From Akkermansiaceae bacterium UBA5689 (GTDB lineage Bacteria > Verrucomicrobiota > Verrucomicrobiia > Verrucomicrobiales > Akkermansiaceae): a DNA stretch of 8,541 nucleotides. The first letter of the stretch is position 1. Each line of letters opens with the position of its first letter. The translations under genes and the position numbers were made by a program. This document shows, piece by piece, positions 1 through 6,196 of the stretch. The stretch covers positions 1 to 8,541 of the forward strand of contig DIHT01000102.1 of NCBI GenBank assembly GCA_002420305.1. Reading direction: 5' to 3'. The notes beneath the pieces were generated by a model. That model searched no databases and was not told the DNA's origin. It worked only from the letters and a program-made list of their open reading frames with translations.

Positions 1-4
1 TCTC

Positions 5-53
5 TGGTCCCTCTCTGGTCCCAACAAGAGAGCTATGGTCCCATTCTGGTCCC
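5..53. repeat. Four TGGTCCC heptamers in two 11-base-pitch pairs
   Basis: The heptamer TGGTCCC occurs at 5-11, 16-22, 36-42 and 47-53. The two copies in each pair are exactly 11 bases apart, and the two pairs start 31 bases apart. On the minus strand the unit reads GGGACCA and points away from the tRNA half at 106-143. Short, regularly phased direct repeats beside a tRNA resemble arm-type binding sites of a tyrosine recombinase or another DNA-binding protein. That role is inference, since no integrase gene is in the window. The array may continue left of base 1. Confidence 0.6.
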
Positions 54-73
54 ATCTTGGAACGGAAGACTCT

Positions 74-98
74 AAAAAAATAGGGATCAAAAATCCTA
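74..98 (-). terminator. Small hairpin plus T7 run, possible terminator
   Basis: Read on the minus strand, TAGGAT (98-93) can pair with ATCCCTA (87-81), leaving one bulged C and a five-base loop, and seven T residues follow at 80-74. That is the form of a weak intrinsic terminator directly downstream of the tRNA half. The same bases could be a decayed tRNA T-arm, because TAGG and CCTA sit where a T-stem would be. The stem is short and AT-rich, so termination strength is doubtful. Confidence 0.35.
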
Positions 99-100
99 CA

Positions 101-143
101 GAGCTTTAGGAAACCCTTGTTCTATCCATTGAACTACCGGGGC
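101..143 (-). pseudogene. tRNA-Arg(CCU) 5' half, broken after the anticodon loop
   Basis: Read on the minus strand from 143, the sequence follows a tRNA exactly: a 7-base acceptor strand GCCCCGG, TA, a D-stem GTTC/GAAC around AATGGATA, then AGGGT and a seven-base anticodon loop TTCCTAA with U33 and anticodon CCU, ending at 106. The match then fails. The next five bases, AGCTC, do not pair with AGGGT. Only a poor T-arm-like hairpin follows, and no CCGGGGC strand closes the acceptor stem. The gene as it stands should not make a functional tRNA. Anticodon loops are common crossover points for tRNA-targeting integrases, so this may be one side of an integration or excision scar. Alternatives are simple decay or an assembly join. 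The identity of the 5' half is fairly sure and the cause of the break is inferred. Confidence 0.65.
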
Positions 144-147
144 GGGG

Positions 148-218
148 CCGGAAGGGTGCCTTCTCATCCGGGGCATGACAAGCCGAGAGTCCGAGGGCCG
201 TGAAGGCCCATGCCGGAC
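148..218. other. Non-coding interval with two hairpins upstream of the dehydrogenase gene
   Basis: The 169 bases between the tRNA half and the gene starting at 313 hold two inverted repeats. The first is GAAGG (151-155) with CCTTC (159-163) around a three-base loop, extendable by CCG (148-150) with CGG (169-171). The second is GGGCC (195-199) with GGCCC (205-209) around GTGAA, enclosed by GTCCG (189-193) with CGGAC (214-218). Neither is followed by a T-run on the plus strand. They could be structured leader RNA of the downstream gene, or remnants from the tRNA side. I recognise no riboswitch class and no convincing promoter. Confidence 0.3.
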
Positions 219-312
219 AGGATAAATTGAAGCGCACTACGAAAACCGCTGGTTCCGACCTTACCCAAAATCGGTATGGCAATTCCTCCGATCGAGCTGA
301 TAGTAATGTCCC

Positions 313-2310
313 ATGAAGACTCAGCTTGCCGCCTCTTCCACCCTCTCCCTGCTATCAATCTTGCTTCCTCTCCATGCGGCACAGACCACCTTGGTCAGCG
401 ACAGCCCAGCCTCGAATGCCTCAGCACTTGTCCCTACTGCAGGAAATGGAGGAAATGGCCTGTCGACAGCCGAATGGACAAACGTGGCTTCCCCTCCCAA
501 TGCCGCCAGCTGGATCTCGGGTACAACCGGGGTGGGATACGAGACCAGTCCGAGCTCAGGAACCAGCTACTCGGCTCTCCTTGGTCTCGATCTGCGAGCA
601 CAGATGCAGAACCGCTCCGCGACCGCGTACATCCGCGTGCCCTTCACCGTGGACGCCCCAACCCTCGCTTCCACCCAGGGACTCTTCCTGGACATGAAAT
701 ACGACGACGGGTTCATCGCCTACCTCAACGGGGTTCGGGTTACCGCGGCCAATGCCCCTGCTCAGCCCGGCCCATCCTCCGCCGCCAGCTCCAACAATTC
801 CGATTCCCGGGCCCTCCAGTTTGAGCAATTCGACCTGAGTTCCTTCCTCCCCTTGCTGAACCCTGGCGCCAACATGCTCGCCATCCACGGATTGAATGAC
901 GGAGCCAGCAGCAGCGACTTCCTCATCGTTCCCCGGTTGATTGCCAGCGATGCCACTCCCCCGGTCTGGCCCGACCTTCAACTGGGAGCCGCCGTCACCA
1001 GCGCAAACAGCCCGGTCGATCTCATCAACGCCGGGGATGGCAGCGGACGACTCTTCATCGTGGAGCGTGGAGGACGCATTCGCATCTGGGATGGCCGGGT
1101 GCAGCGCACCTTCCTCGATATCGGCTCCCGCGTGAACACCAACGACAGCGGAGGGGATGAACGCGGGCTGCTCGGCCTCGCCTTTCCACCTGATTACTCC
1201 ACCAAGGGTCACTTCTACGTCAACTACATCAGTAGCACCACGACCCCACGGGGAGCCACCGTAATCTCCCGCTTCTCGGTCAACCGCGCCAATCCCAACG
1301 ATGCTCTTGAAACCAGCGAGGAAGTGCTCCTTGTCATCTCTCAGCCCGAACCCAATCACAATGGTGGCCAGATTCACTTCGGCCCGGATGGCTACCTCTA
1401 TATCGGCATGGGTGACGGAGGGGGTGCCGGGGATGTCCACGGTTCAATCGGAAACGGACAGGCCACCAACACCTTCCTCGGAAAGATGCTGCGTATCGAC
1501 GTAGAGGGGACTCCCGATCCCGGAAGCAATTACGCCATTCCCTCCGACAATCCATTCCTCCTCGATCCGGAAGTCCCCGATGAAATCTGGTCCTTCGGGC
1601 TGCGCAATCCGTGGCGCTGGTCGTTCGATCGGAAGACGGGCGACATGTATCTTGCCGATGTCGGCCAGTATGAATGGGAGGAGGTCAACTTCATCCCCGC
1701 TTCCAGCACGGGCGGCGAGAACTTCCAGTGGCGGCGGATCGAAGGATTCAACACCTTCAACGCCGGCACCCAGATTACAAAAGGAACATCGACCGATCCG
1801 GTTTTCGAATATGATCACAACGCCGGCAGCTCCATCACGGGAGGATACGTGTACCGGGGCCAAGAGCACCCTCGGATGGAGGGCATTTATTTCTTTGGAG
1901 ATTACAATTCCGGAAGGGTTTGGGGCCTCCAGCAGGATCCCTCAGGCAACTGGATCGATCGCCAGCTCCTCGAGACGTCCCTGCGGATCTCCTCCTTTGG
2001 TGAGGATGAGGCAGGAAATCTCTACGTCGCGTCCCTCTTTACAGGCGCCATCCATCGCCTCAGCGACACTCGTGGAGAAAACTACTTACAGATCACAAGC
2101 GCCTCTTTCACTCCGGCAGGCGAGGCGCGAATCGGCTTTGGCGCGGAGATCGGAAAGCAGTATCAACTCCAGTCCTCGACCGACCTGCAGTCATGGAATG
2201 ATATCGGGAGCGCAAGCCGAGCCACTGATTTTGACGCCGAGCTCACGGGCACTCTCCCAGGCCTAGCACCAGCTGAGGCTTATTTCCGGGTCGTGGAGCT
2301 GGCCAATTGA
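313..2310 (+). CDS. Exported glucose/sorbosone dehydrogenase-like beta-propeller protein (PQQ-dependent sugar dehydrogenase family)
   Basis: A 665-residue protein with an apparent signal peptide (hydrophobic residues 7-20, likely cleavage near LHA-AQ at 22/23), so probably periplasmic or secreted. Residues about 30-210 form a beta-rich, jelly-roll-like module including KYDDGFIAYLNGVRV (129-143). Residues about 220-585 are the GSDH propeller, which in soluble glucose dehydrogenases binds PQQ and calcium and oxidises sugars. The family pattern NHNGGQIHFGPDGYLYIGMGD (residues 348-368) places the candidate catalytic base at His349. Arg431-Asn432 in GLRNPW match the cofactor-contacting Arg-Asn of the family. 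Residues about 591-662 form a small C-terminal beta module (YQLQSSTDLQSW, then YFRVVE) often seen at the ends of exported verrucomicrobial proteins. The true substrate is unknown, and many family members are Hhip-like with no proven oxidase activity. The ATG start is supported by the signal peptide; the ribosome site is weak. The gene appears monocistronic. Confidence 0.88.
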   Translation: MKTQLAASSTLSLLSILLPLHAAQTTLVSDSPASNASALVPTAGNGGNGLSTAEWTNVASPPNAASWISGTTGVGYETSPSSGTSYSALLGLDLRAQMQNRSATAYIRVPFTVDAPTLASTQGLFLDMKYDDGFIAYLNGVRVTAANAPAQPGPSSAASSNNSDSRALQFEQFDLSSFLPLLNPGANMLAIHGLNDGASSSDFLIVPRLIASDATPPVWPDLQLGAAVTSANSPVDLINAGDGSGRLFIVERGGRIRIWDGRVQRTFLDIGSRVNTNDSGGDERGLLGLAFPPDYSTKGHFYVNYISSTTTPRGATVISRFSVNRANPNDALETSEEVLLVISQPEPNHNGGQIHFGPDGYLYIGMGDGGGAGDVHGSIGNGQATNTFLGKMLRIDVEGTPDPGSNYAIPSDNPFLLDPEVPDEIWSFGLRNPWRWSFDRKTGDMYLADVGQYEWEEVNFIPASSTGGENFQWRRIEGFNTFNAGTQITKGTSTDPVFEYDHNAGSSITGGYVYRGQEHPRMEGIYFFGDYNSGRVWGLQQDPSGNWIDRQLLETSLRISSFGEDEAGNLYVASLFTGAIHRLSDTRGENYLQITSASFTPAGEARIGFGAEIGKQYQLQSSTDLQSWNDIGSASRATDFDAELTGTLPGLAPAEAYFRVVELAN

Positions 2311-2404
2311 TCTCCAGCGCATCCCTGATTAACGGCCGTCGAGAGCACTACGCCGGCCTCTTGACACCTACCATTGAGGACGTGAGGCCACATCATCAGT
2401 ACTA

Positions 2405-2422
2405 GTAGTGATTTTGCACTAC
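2405..2422 (+). other. Six-base-pair hairpin in the gap between the two propeller genes
   Basis: GTAGTG (2405-2410) pairs perfectly with CACTAC (2417-2422) around ATTTTG. It lies in the 197-base gap before the gene at 2508. Only AAA follows on the plus strand, and the minus-strand tail is not T-rich, so it is not a good intrinsic terminator. It could be an operator-type inverted repeat or chance. The rest of the gap (2311-2507) shows no gene and no convincing promoter. Confidence 0.25.
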
Positions 2423-2507
2423 AAACGGTAATTGGAGTTTGAGAAGATCCGCATTTGCGTGCAGCCTGATCACAACTCTGGACCGTCTAGGACACACTTC
2501 CCCTGTT

Positions 2508-3953
2508 ATGAACACCAAGTCTATCGCACTAGTCACCGCATTTGGCCTTCTGCTCGCCGCATCATCAGCCCTTGCTAGTCCGAGGGTCTGGAAAGACGCT
2601 TCCTCCGGGAGAACCCTGACAGGAGAATTCGTGGAGCTCACCAAGGATGCAGTGAAGGTTCGACGAGCCAATGGCGACGTAGTCAGCCTTCCCCTTTCGC
2701 GTCTCACTGAGGAAGACATCGCATTCGCCAAGGGCGCTTCCGACAAAGGTGGAGCTCTCGCAAATGACTGGCCGAGCTGGCGAGGCACCGGGCGGGATGG
2801 ACATTCTCCAGACACGACCTCGATGGCCAAATGGCCTGAGGGAGGCCCTGAGCTCGTGTGGGCCTTCGAAGATTGCGGCAAGGGCTACAGTTGCCCCGCA
2901 GTGGTTGGCAACCGCCTCTATTTCACCGGCAGCCGAAAAGGAAAGGCCGAGGTGATCTGTATTGACGCCGGAACTGGCGAGGAGGTCTGGGCCAGCACCA
3001 TCGGCACCGATCCCGAGGAAGGATATAATACAAGATGGGGCGCAGGAACGCGCGGAGCAGCCACCGTTGATGACGGCATGGTATACGCCATGAATGCCAA
3101 TGGAGATGTCAGCTGCATGACTGCCGAGAAGGGTGAAAAAAAATGGAGTGTCAGTCTCGTAGATGACTTCGGAGGGAAAATCCCAGGCTGGGGCTACTCG
3201 GAATCTCCTCTGATTGATGGCGACAAGCTCATCGTCACCCCCGGAGGCGAAAAAGGAGCTATCATCGCTCTCGAGAAGAAGACGGGTAAGACAATTTGGC
3301 AAAGCAGCGACCTGACAGATCCTGCCCAGTATTCTTCCGTGATAGTTGCAGAAGTGAATGGAAAAAGGCAATACATCCAGCTCTTCATGAAAAAACTGGC
3401 CGGAGTGTCAGCTGATACCGGAGACCTGCTCTGGAGTACAAAATGGCCAGGGCGGACTGCTGTTATCCCCACCCCCATCTATTCGGAGGGCCATGTCTAC
3501 ATCAGTTCCGGCTATGGAGTGGGCAGCAAACTTGTCGATATCAGCGGCAAGGAAGCGAAGGACGTGTGGTCTAACAAGGTCATGAAGAACCATCATGGCG
3601 GAGTGATCAAGGTAGGAGAGCATGTCTACGGATTTTCAGACGGCCCCGGACTGGTCTGTCAAAACTTCAAGACTGGAGAGCAGGTTTGGAGCGAGCGGGG
3701 CGAAGGCAAGAGCAAGGGCGCAGTACACTATGTGGACGGCATGCTGGTATGCATCGACGAATCAGAAGGTTCATGCTTCCTCGCTAAGGCCTCCCCTGAT
3801 GGCTTCGAAGAGCTTGGTCGGTTTCCCATGCCCCGTAAGACCAAGTTAAGAGAAGGCACCAGCGGAAAGATCTGGACGCACCCCGTGGTCGTGAACGGGA
3901 AGCTTTATCTCCGAGACCAGGACCTTGTCTTCTGTTTTGATGTGAAAGGCTAA
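2508..3953 (+). CDS. Exported SHD1-domain PQQ-like beta-propeller protein
   Basis: A 481-residue protein starting at ATG 2508. The reading frame is open from 2439, but the internal ATG begins a textbook signal peptide (MNTK, then a hydrophobic core, cleavage after ALA at residue 23), so the upstream 23 codons are probably not translated. Residues 26-76 are an SHD1-like domain (RVWKD..SGRTLTGEF, then LPLSRLTEEDIAFA), a small beta barrel frequent in Planctomycetes and Verrucomicrobia exported proteins. Residues about 88-481 are a PQQ-like (BamB/quinoprotein-type) propeller. Blade-closing tryptophans recur at 118, 161, 213, 264, 309, 354 and 394, 40-52 residues apart, several in TGE.VW-type contexts, suggesting seven or eight blades. 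No catalytic residues of quinoprotein alcohol dehydrogenases are evident and no haem CxxCH motif is present, so a binding or scaffolding role is more likely than an enzyme. It is followed by a terminator and reads as a single-gene unit. Confidence 0.85.
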   Translation: MNTKSIALVTAFGLLLAASSALASPRVWKDASSGRTLTGEFVELTKDAVKVRRANGDVVSLPLSRLTEEDIAFAKGASDKGGALANDWPSWRGTGRDGHSPDTTSMAKWPEGGPELVWAFEDCGKGYSCPAVVGNRLYFTGSRKGKAEVICIDAGTGEEVWASTIGTDPEEGYNTRWGAGTRGAATVDDGMVYAMNANGDVSCMTAEKGEKKWSVSLVDDFGGKIPGWGYSESPLIDGDKLIVTPGGEKGAIIALEKKTGKTIWQSSDLTDPAQYSSVIVAEVNGKRQYIQLFMKKLAGVSADTGDLLWSTKWPGRTAVIPTPIYSEGHVYISSGYGVGSKLVDISGKEAKDVWSNKVMKNHHGGVIKVGEHVYGFSDGPGLVCQNFKTGEQVWSERGEGKSKGAVHYVDGMLVCIDESEGSCFLAKASPDGFEELGRFPMPRKTKLREGTSGKIWTHPVVVNGKLYLRDQDLVFCFDVKG

Positions 3954-4050
3954 TCCCTCCCGAGCAGCAGCAGTGGGAGCGCCTCCTTCCAAAGAGACCC
4001 GAATCCCTCAGAACGGGAGCAATATACCGCAGCAGCTTAACCAAGCAGTG

Positions 4051-4090
4051 CAAGCCTCCGCGGGAAAAAACCGGGAGGCTTGTCTTTGTG
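4051..4090 (+). terminator. Intrinsic terminator with 12-bp bulged stem
   Basis: CAAGCCTCC (4051-4059), a bulged G, then CGG (4061-4063) pair with CCGGGAGGCTTG (4071-4082) around an A-rich loop. The tail TCTTTGTG follows. The stem is strong and GC-rich, although the U-tract is interrupted. It lies about 100 bases after the stop of the propeller gene and would separate it from the membrane-protein operon. The TTG that could extend the next gene upstream lies inside this stem (4080-4082), which argues against that start. Confidence 0.75.
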
Positions 4091-4130
4091 CCTCGGGTCA
4101 GACTATTCTCCCCTACTTAACGAGGTCTCC

Positions 4131-4769
4131 GTGCCAAAGCTTTCCCCGAATCCACCATCCTGGCTGCGCACCATTCTGATCGCTCTCACCATGGGCTTTG
4201 GTGCAGTACTGATTCTGTTTCCCGCTTGGATTCCTGACGAGAAGAGTGTGCCAATGGAAGACAGCGTAGTCGAAACGCTGCAATCCGCACTGCTCGCCTT
4301 CTCTGCAGCACTCCTGTTCGCCACCGCTCCTCACGCTGGACCTTTCCGGGCGGTCTACCGCTCATTGGGATTTCTGACGGTCGCATTCCTGATCGCAGAA
4401 ATCGGAGGAGCTATTGATGACAATATCCACCCTCTCAAACACGAGTACCTTCTGATCCCGATACTTGTCTGGACTGGCCTGACATTGTTCCGCAGGAGAA
4501 GGGAAACCCTGCACTTTATCGGATTCGCCTCCCGCCACCCTGCCTCTGGATTTATTCTCGCGGCCCTGATCCTGAACTACGCCTTCTCGCGGGTTTTCGG
4601 GTCTCAAGCATTCTGGCAGGCGTCCCTGAGAGAGGACTACAACCCGGACATTCCCCCAACTTGCAGAGGATACCTCGAGTTGCTCGCTTGTTATTTCATC
4701 CTGCTTGGCACGATCGGTTACTGCCTCCCTCTCATTCGGCGCCGGTATCGCATGTTCACTGAGCCATGA
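4131..4769 (+). CDS. Six-helix integral membrane protein of unknown function
   Basis: I do not recognise the family with confidence. With the GTG start at 4131 it has 212 residues. This start has a purine-rich GAGG at 4122-4125, five bases upstream, and avoids the terminator hairpin that covers the TTG at 4080. Hydrophobic segments at about 12-30, 47-66, 77-95, 105-121, 139-156 and 181-201 predict six membrane helices, and Arg clusters at 121-124 and 203-205 would favour the cytoplasm. Acidic residues sit at helix edges: MEDSVVETL (42-50), AEIGGAIDD (89-97), LREDY (166-170) and YLELL (181-185). The pattern recalls uncharacterised bacterial membrane proteins with an ED..E start to helix 2, but that is a loose resemblance. 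The stop overlaps the start of the acyltransferase gene by four bases, implying coupled translation and a possible shared role in envelope lipid metabolism. Confidence 0.75.
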   Translation: MPKLSPNPPSWLRTILIALTMGFGAVLILFPAWIPDEKSVPMEDSVVETLQSALLAFSAALLFATAPHAGPFRAVYRSLGFLTVAFLIAEIGGAIDDNIHPLKHEYLLIPILVWTGLTLFRRRRETLHFIGFASRHPASGFILAALILNYAFSRVFGSQAFWQASLREDYNPDIPPTCRGYLELLACYFILLGTIGYCLPLIRRRYRMFTEP

Positions 4770-6145
4770 TGGCGAAGAAGAAGCCGAAACCTCTCAAAAG
4801 AGTTCAGTGGAGGGTCGAATTCGTTGCCGTTCTCGTCGTCGAACGCCTGGTCAGCCTGTTCTCGATGGAATCTCTCTGGCGGATCGGAGCCAATCTTTCG
4901 TGTTTGGCTTATCTCTTTCCCTCTCGCTGGCCTATCGTCCGCAACAACCTACGGACCGTCCTGGGACCCGGGGCGAGTGAAGGTGAAATCGCTTCGCTCT
5001 CGCGTGAAGTCTTCCGTCATACCACCGCCAATTTCCTGACTGCTCTCAAGGGCGGCCAGCTATCCTCCCCCCTCGTCCAAGCTGCGATCATTCCCACGGA
5101 TTTCGATATTCTTGAGCGTGCCATCGAGAAAGGAAAGGGAGTGATCCTCGTTTGTCCACATATGGGAAATTTTGAACTTCTCACTCAAGGACTGGGCGCA
5201 TCTCACCCGGACCTGAATGTCGCTGCGATCTACCGCCCTCTCAATAACATTCACCTCGATCCTCTGATTCAAAAGAGAAGATCCAATCACCGAATGAGAA
5301 TGTTCTCCAAGTTCACATCCTATCAGGTGCCTATCAAATTCGTTCGCGATAGGGGAATTCTCGGGATTATCGCCGACCAGAGGGCCGGGCGCTCGGGCAC
5401 CATTGTCCCATTCTTCGGCCGCCTCATGTCCATGTCGCCCTTGCCAGCCTTCATCCATAAGCACACTGGCGCTCCCGTGGTCGGCATCTCCATGAAAACC
5501 GTATCACCTGGCAAGTGGGAGGTCAGGTTCCACGAACCTGACCTCAGAGATGGGGAGAAGTTGTCTACTGCACACATCGCCGCCCTCCTCGAAAGAGCGA
5601 CCCGCCAGTCCCTCGTAGATGTCTTCTGGATGCACGATCTCTGGCGCCTGGACAAGAAGCGTCCTCTTGAACTTTCCGGAAAAAAGGGGCCTCTCCGTCT
5701 CAAGCAGCAACCGAAAACCAGCCTTCGACCTTTCCCCATCCTGGTCAGGATTCCAGACAATCTACCTGATTTTCGGCAGACGGTTCCCGCTCTCAAGGCA
5801 ATGAGCACCTCACGGCCGGACTTTGAGCTTCATCTCCTTGGGCGAGAACAGGTACGCCAGGAGGCGTGGGCCTCAGGGTTACCTCATGCATTTCACAGCG
5901 TTGAGGACCACGTTCTTCCACCTAATCTGCCGTTGGCTCTCATCCTGACCGATGATGAGCGGGCAGCTCGCGAGCTTGGGCATCTCTACGAAGGACCTAT
6001 ATACAGCCTTCCTGGCACCATGCAGTCAGGAGACAACTGGCGACCGGTGACCCTTATCTCAGAGCTCCTTCCTGAAGATCGCTGGCTGGAAGTGGCCCGA
6101 AAGCTTGGAATGCATGACCCCCCCCTCCGCGAGACTTACCTTTAG
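4766..6145 (+). CDS. LpxL/HtrB-like lipid acyltransferase with a truncated GT9-like C-terminal domain
   Basis: A 459-residue inner-membrane protein. Residues about 15-300 match the LpxL/HtrB family, which adds a secondary acyl chain to a lipid A precursor from acyl-ACP. A hydrophobic N-terminal segment at about 16-52 is the likely membrane anchor. The catalytic HX4E motif is H132-E137 in PHMGNFELL, followed by IIADQRAGRSG (201-211), FFGR (216-219) and the family's terminal WMHDLWR (288-294). E. coli LpxL-type enzymes have about 300 residues, so about 150 are extra. In the extra part, residues 322-360 (PILVRIPDNLPDF, PALKAM, SRPDFELHLLGR) copy the start of a GT9 heptosyltransferase, with Pro334 where the family has Gly before Asp335. 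The second, nucleotide-sugar-binding half of GT9 is missing, so the tail is unlikely to transfer sugar on its own. The ATG overlaps the upstream stop as ATGA; a second in-frame ATG at 4769 is possible. The exact acceptor lipid is not determined. Confidence 0.85.
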   Translation: MMAKKKPKPLKRVQWRVEFVAVLVVERLVSLFSMESLWRIGANLSCLAYLFPSRWPIVRNNLRTVLGPGASEGEIASLSREVFRHTTANFLTALKGGQLSSPLVQAAIIPTDFDILERAIEKGKGVILVCPHMGNFELLTQGLGASHPDLNVAAIYRPLNNIHLDPLIQKRRSNHRMRMFSKFTSYQVPIKFVRDRGILGIIADQRAGRSGTIVPFFGRLMSMSPLPAFIHKHTGAPVVGISMKTVSPGKWEVRFHEPDLRDGEKLSTAHIAALLERATRQSLVDVFWMHDLWRLDKKRPLELSGKKGPLRLKQQPKTSLRPFPILVRIPDNLPDFRQTVPALKAMSTSRPDFELHLLGREQVRQEAWASGLPHAFHSVEDHVLPPNLPLALILTDDERAARELGHLYEGPIYSLPGTMQSGDNWRPVTLISELLPEDRWLEVARKLGMHDPPLRETYL

Positions 6146-6196
6146 AATTGCGTCTGCAGCTCATCAGAGCCCATGACCGAAGCCTTCTCTGGAATC

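Noticed and set aside
1..53. CRISPR array
   Set aside because: The repeat unit is seven bases with spacings of 4-13 bases, far too short for CRISPR repeats and spacers, and no cas genes are present.
164..382. 72-codon minus-strand frame over the start of the dehydrogenase gene
   Set aside because: It overlaps the signal-peptide region of the real gene, covers the hairpins, and has no motif or ribosome site.
556..1440. 294-codon open frame on the minus strand opposite the dehydrogenase gene
   Set aside because: It is antisense to a clear GSDH coding sequence, and its translation is low-complexity Gly/Val/Glu-rich with no recognisable motif. It is a shadow of biased third positions.
1580..2266. 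228-codon plus-strand frame inside the dehydrogenase gene
   Set aside because: It is out of frame with the GSDH domain and its translation is rich in Ser, Arg and Pro, as expected of a shifted frame.
2334..2358. GGCCG/CGGCC inverted repeat after the dehydrogenase stop as a terminator
   Set aside because: Only five pairs around a 15-base loop and no T-run after it.
2361..2366. Perfect TTGACA as a possible -35 box
   Set aside because: No acceptable -10 hexamer lies 16-18 bases downstream.
2439..2507. N-terminal extension of the SHD1-propeller protein to 2439
   Set aside because: It would put 23 polar residues before a typical signal peptide; the ATG at 2508 gives a normal export signal.
2565..3371. 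268-codon open frame on the minus strand opposite the SHD1-propeller gene
   Set aside because: It is fully antisense to a gene with a signal peptide and regular blade motifs, and shows no family motif of its own.
4080..4130. Upstream TTG start for the membrane protein
   Set aside because: The TTG lies in the terminator stem, and the GTG at 4131 has a better-placed GAGG upstream.
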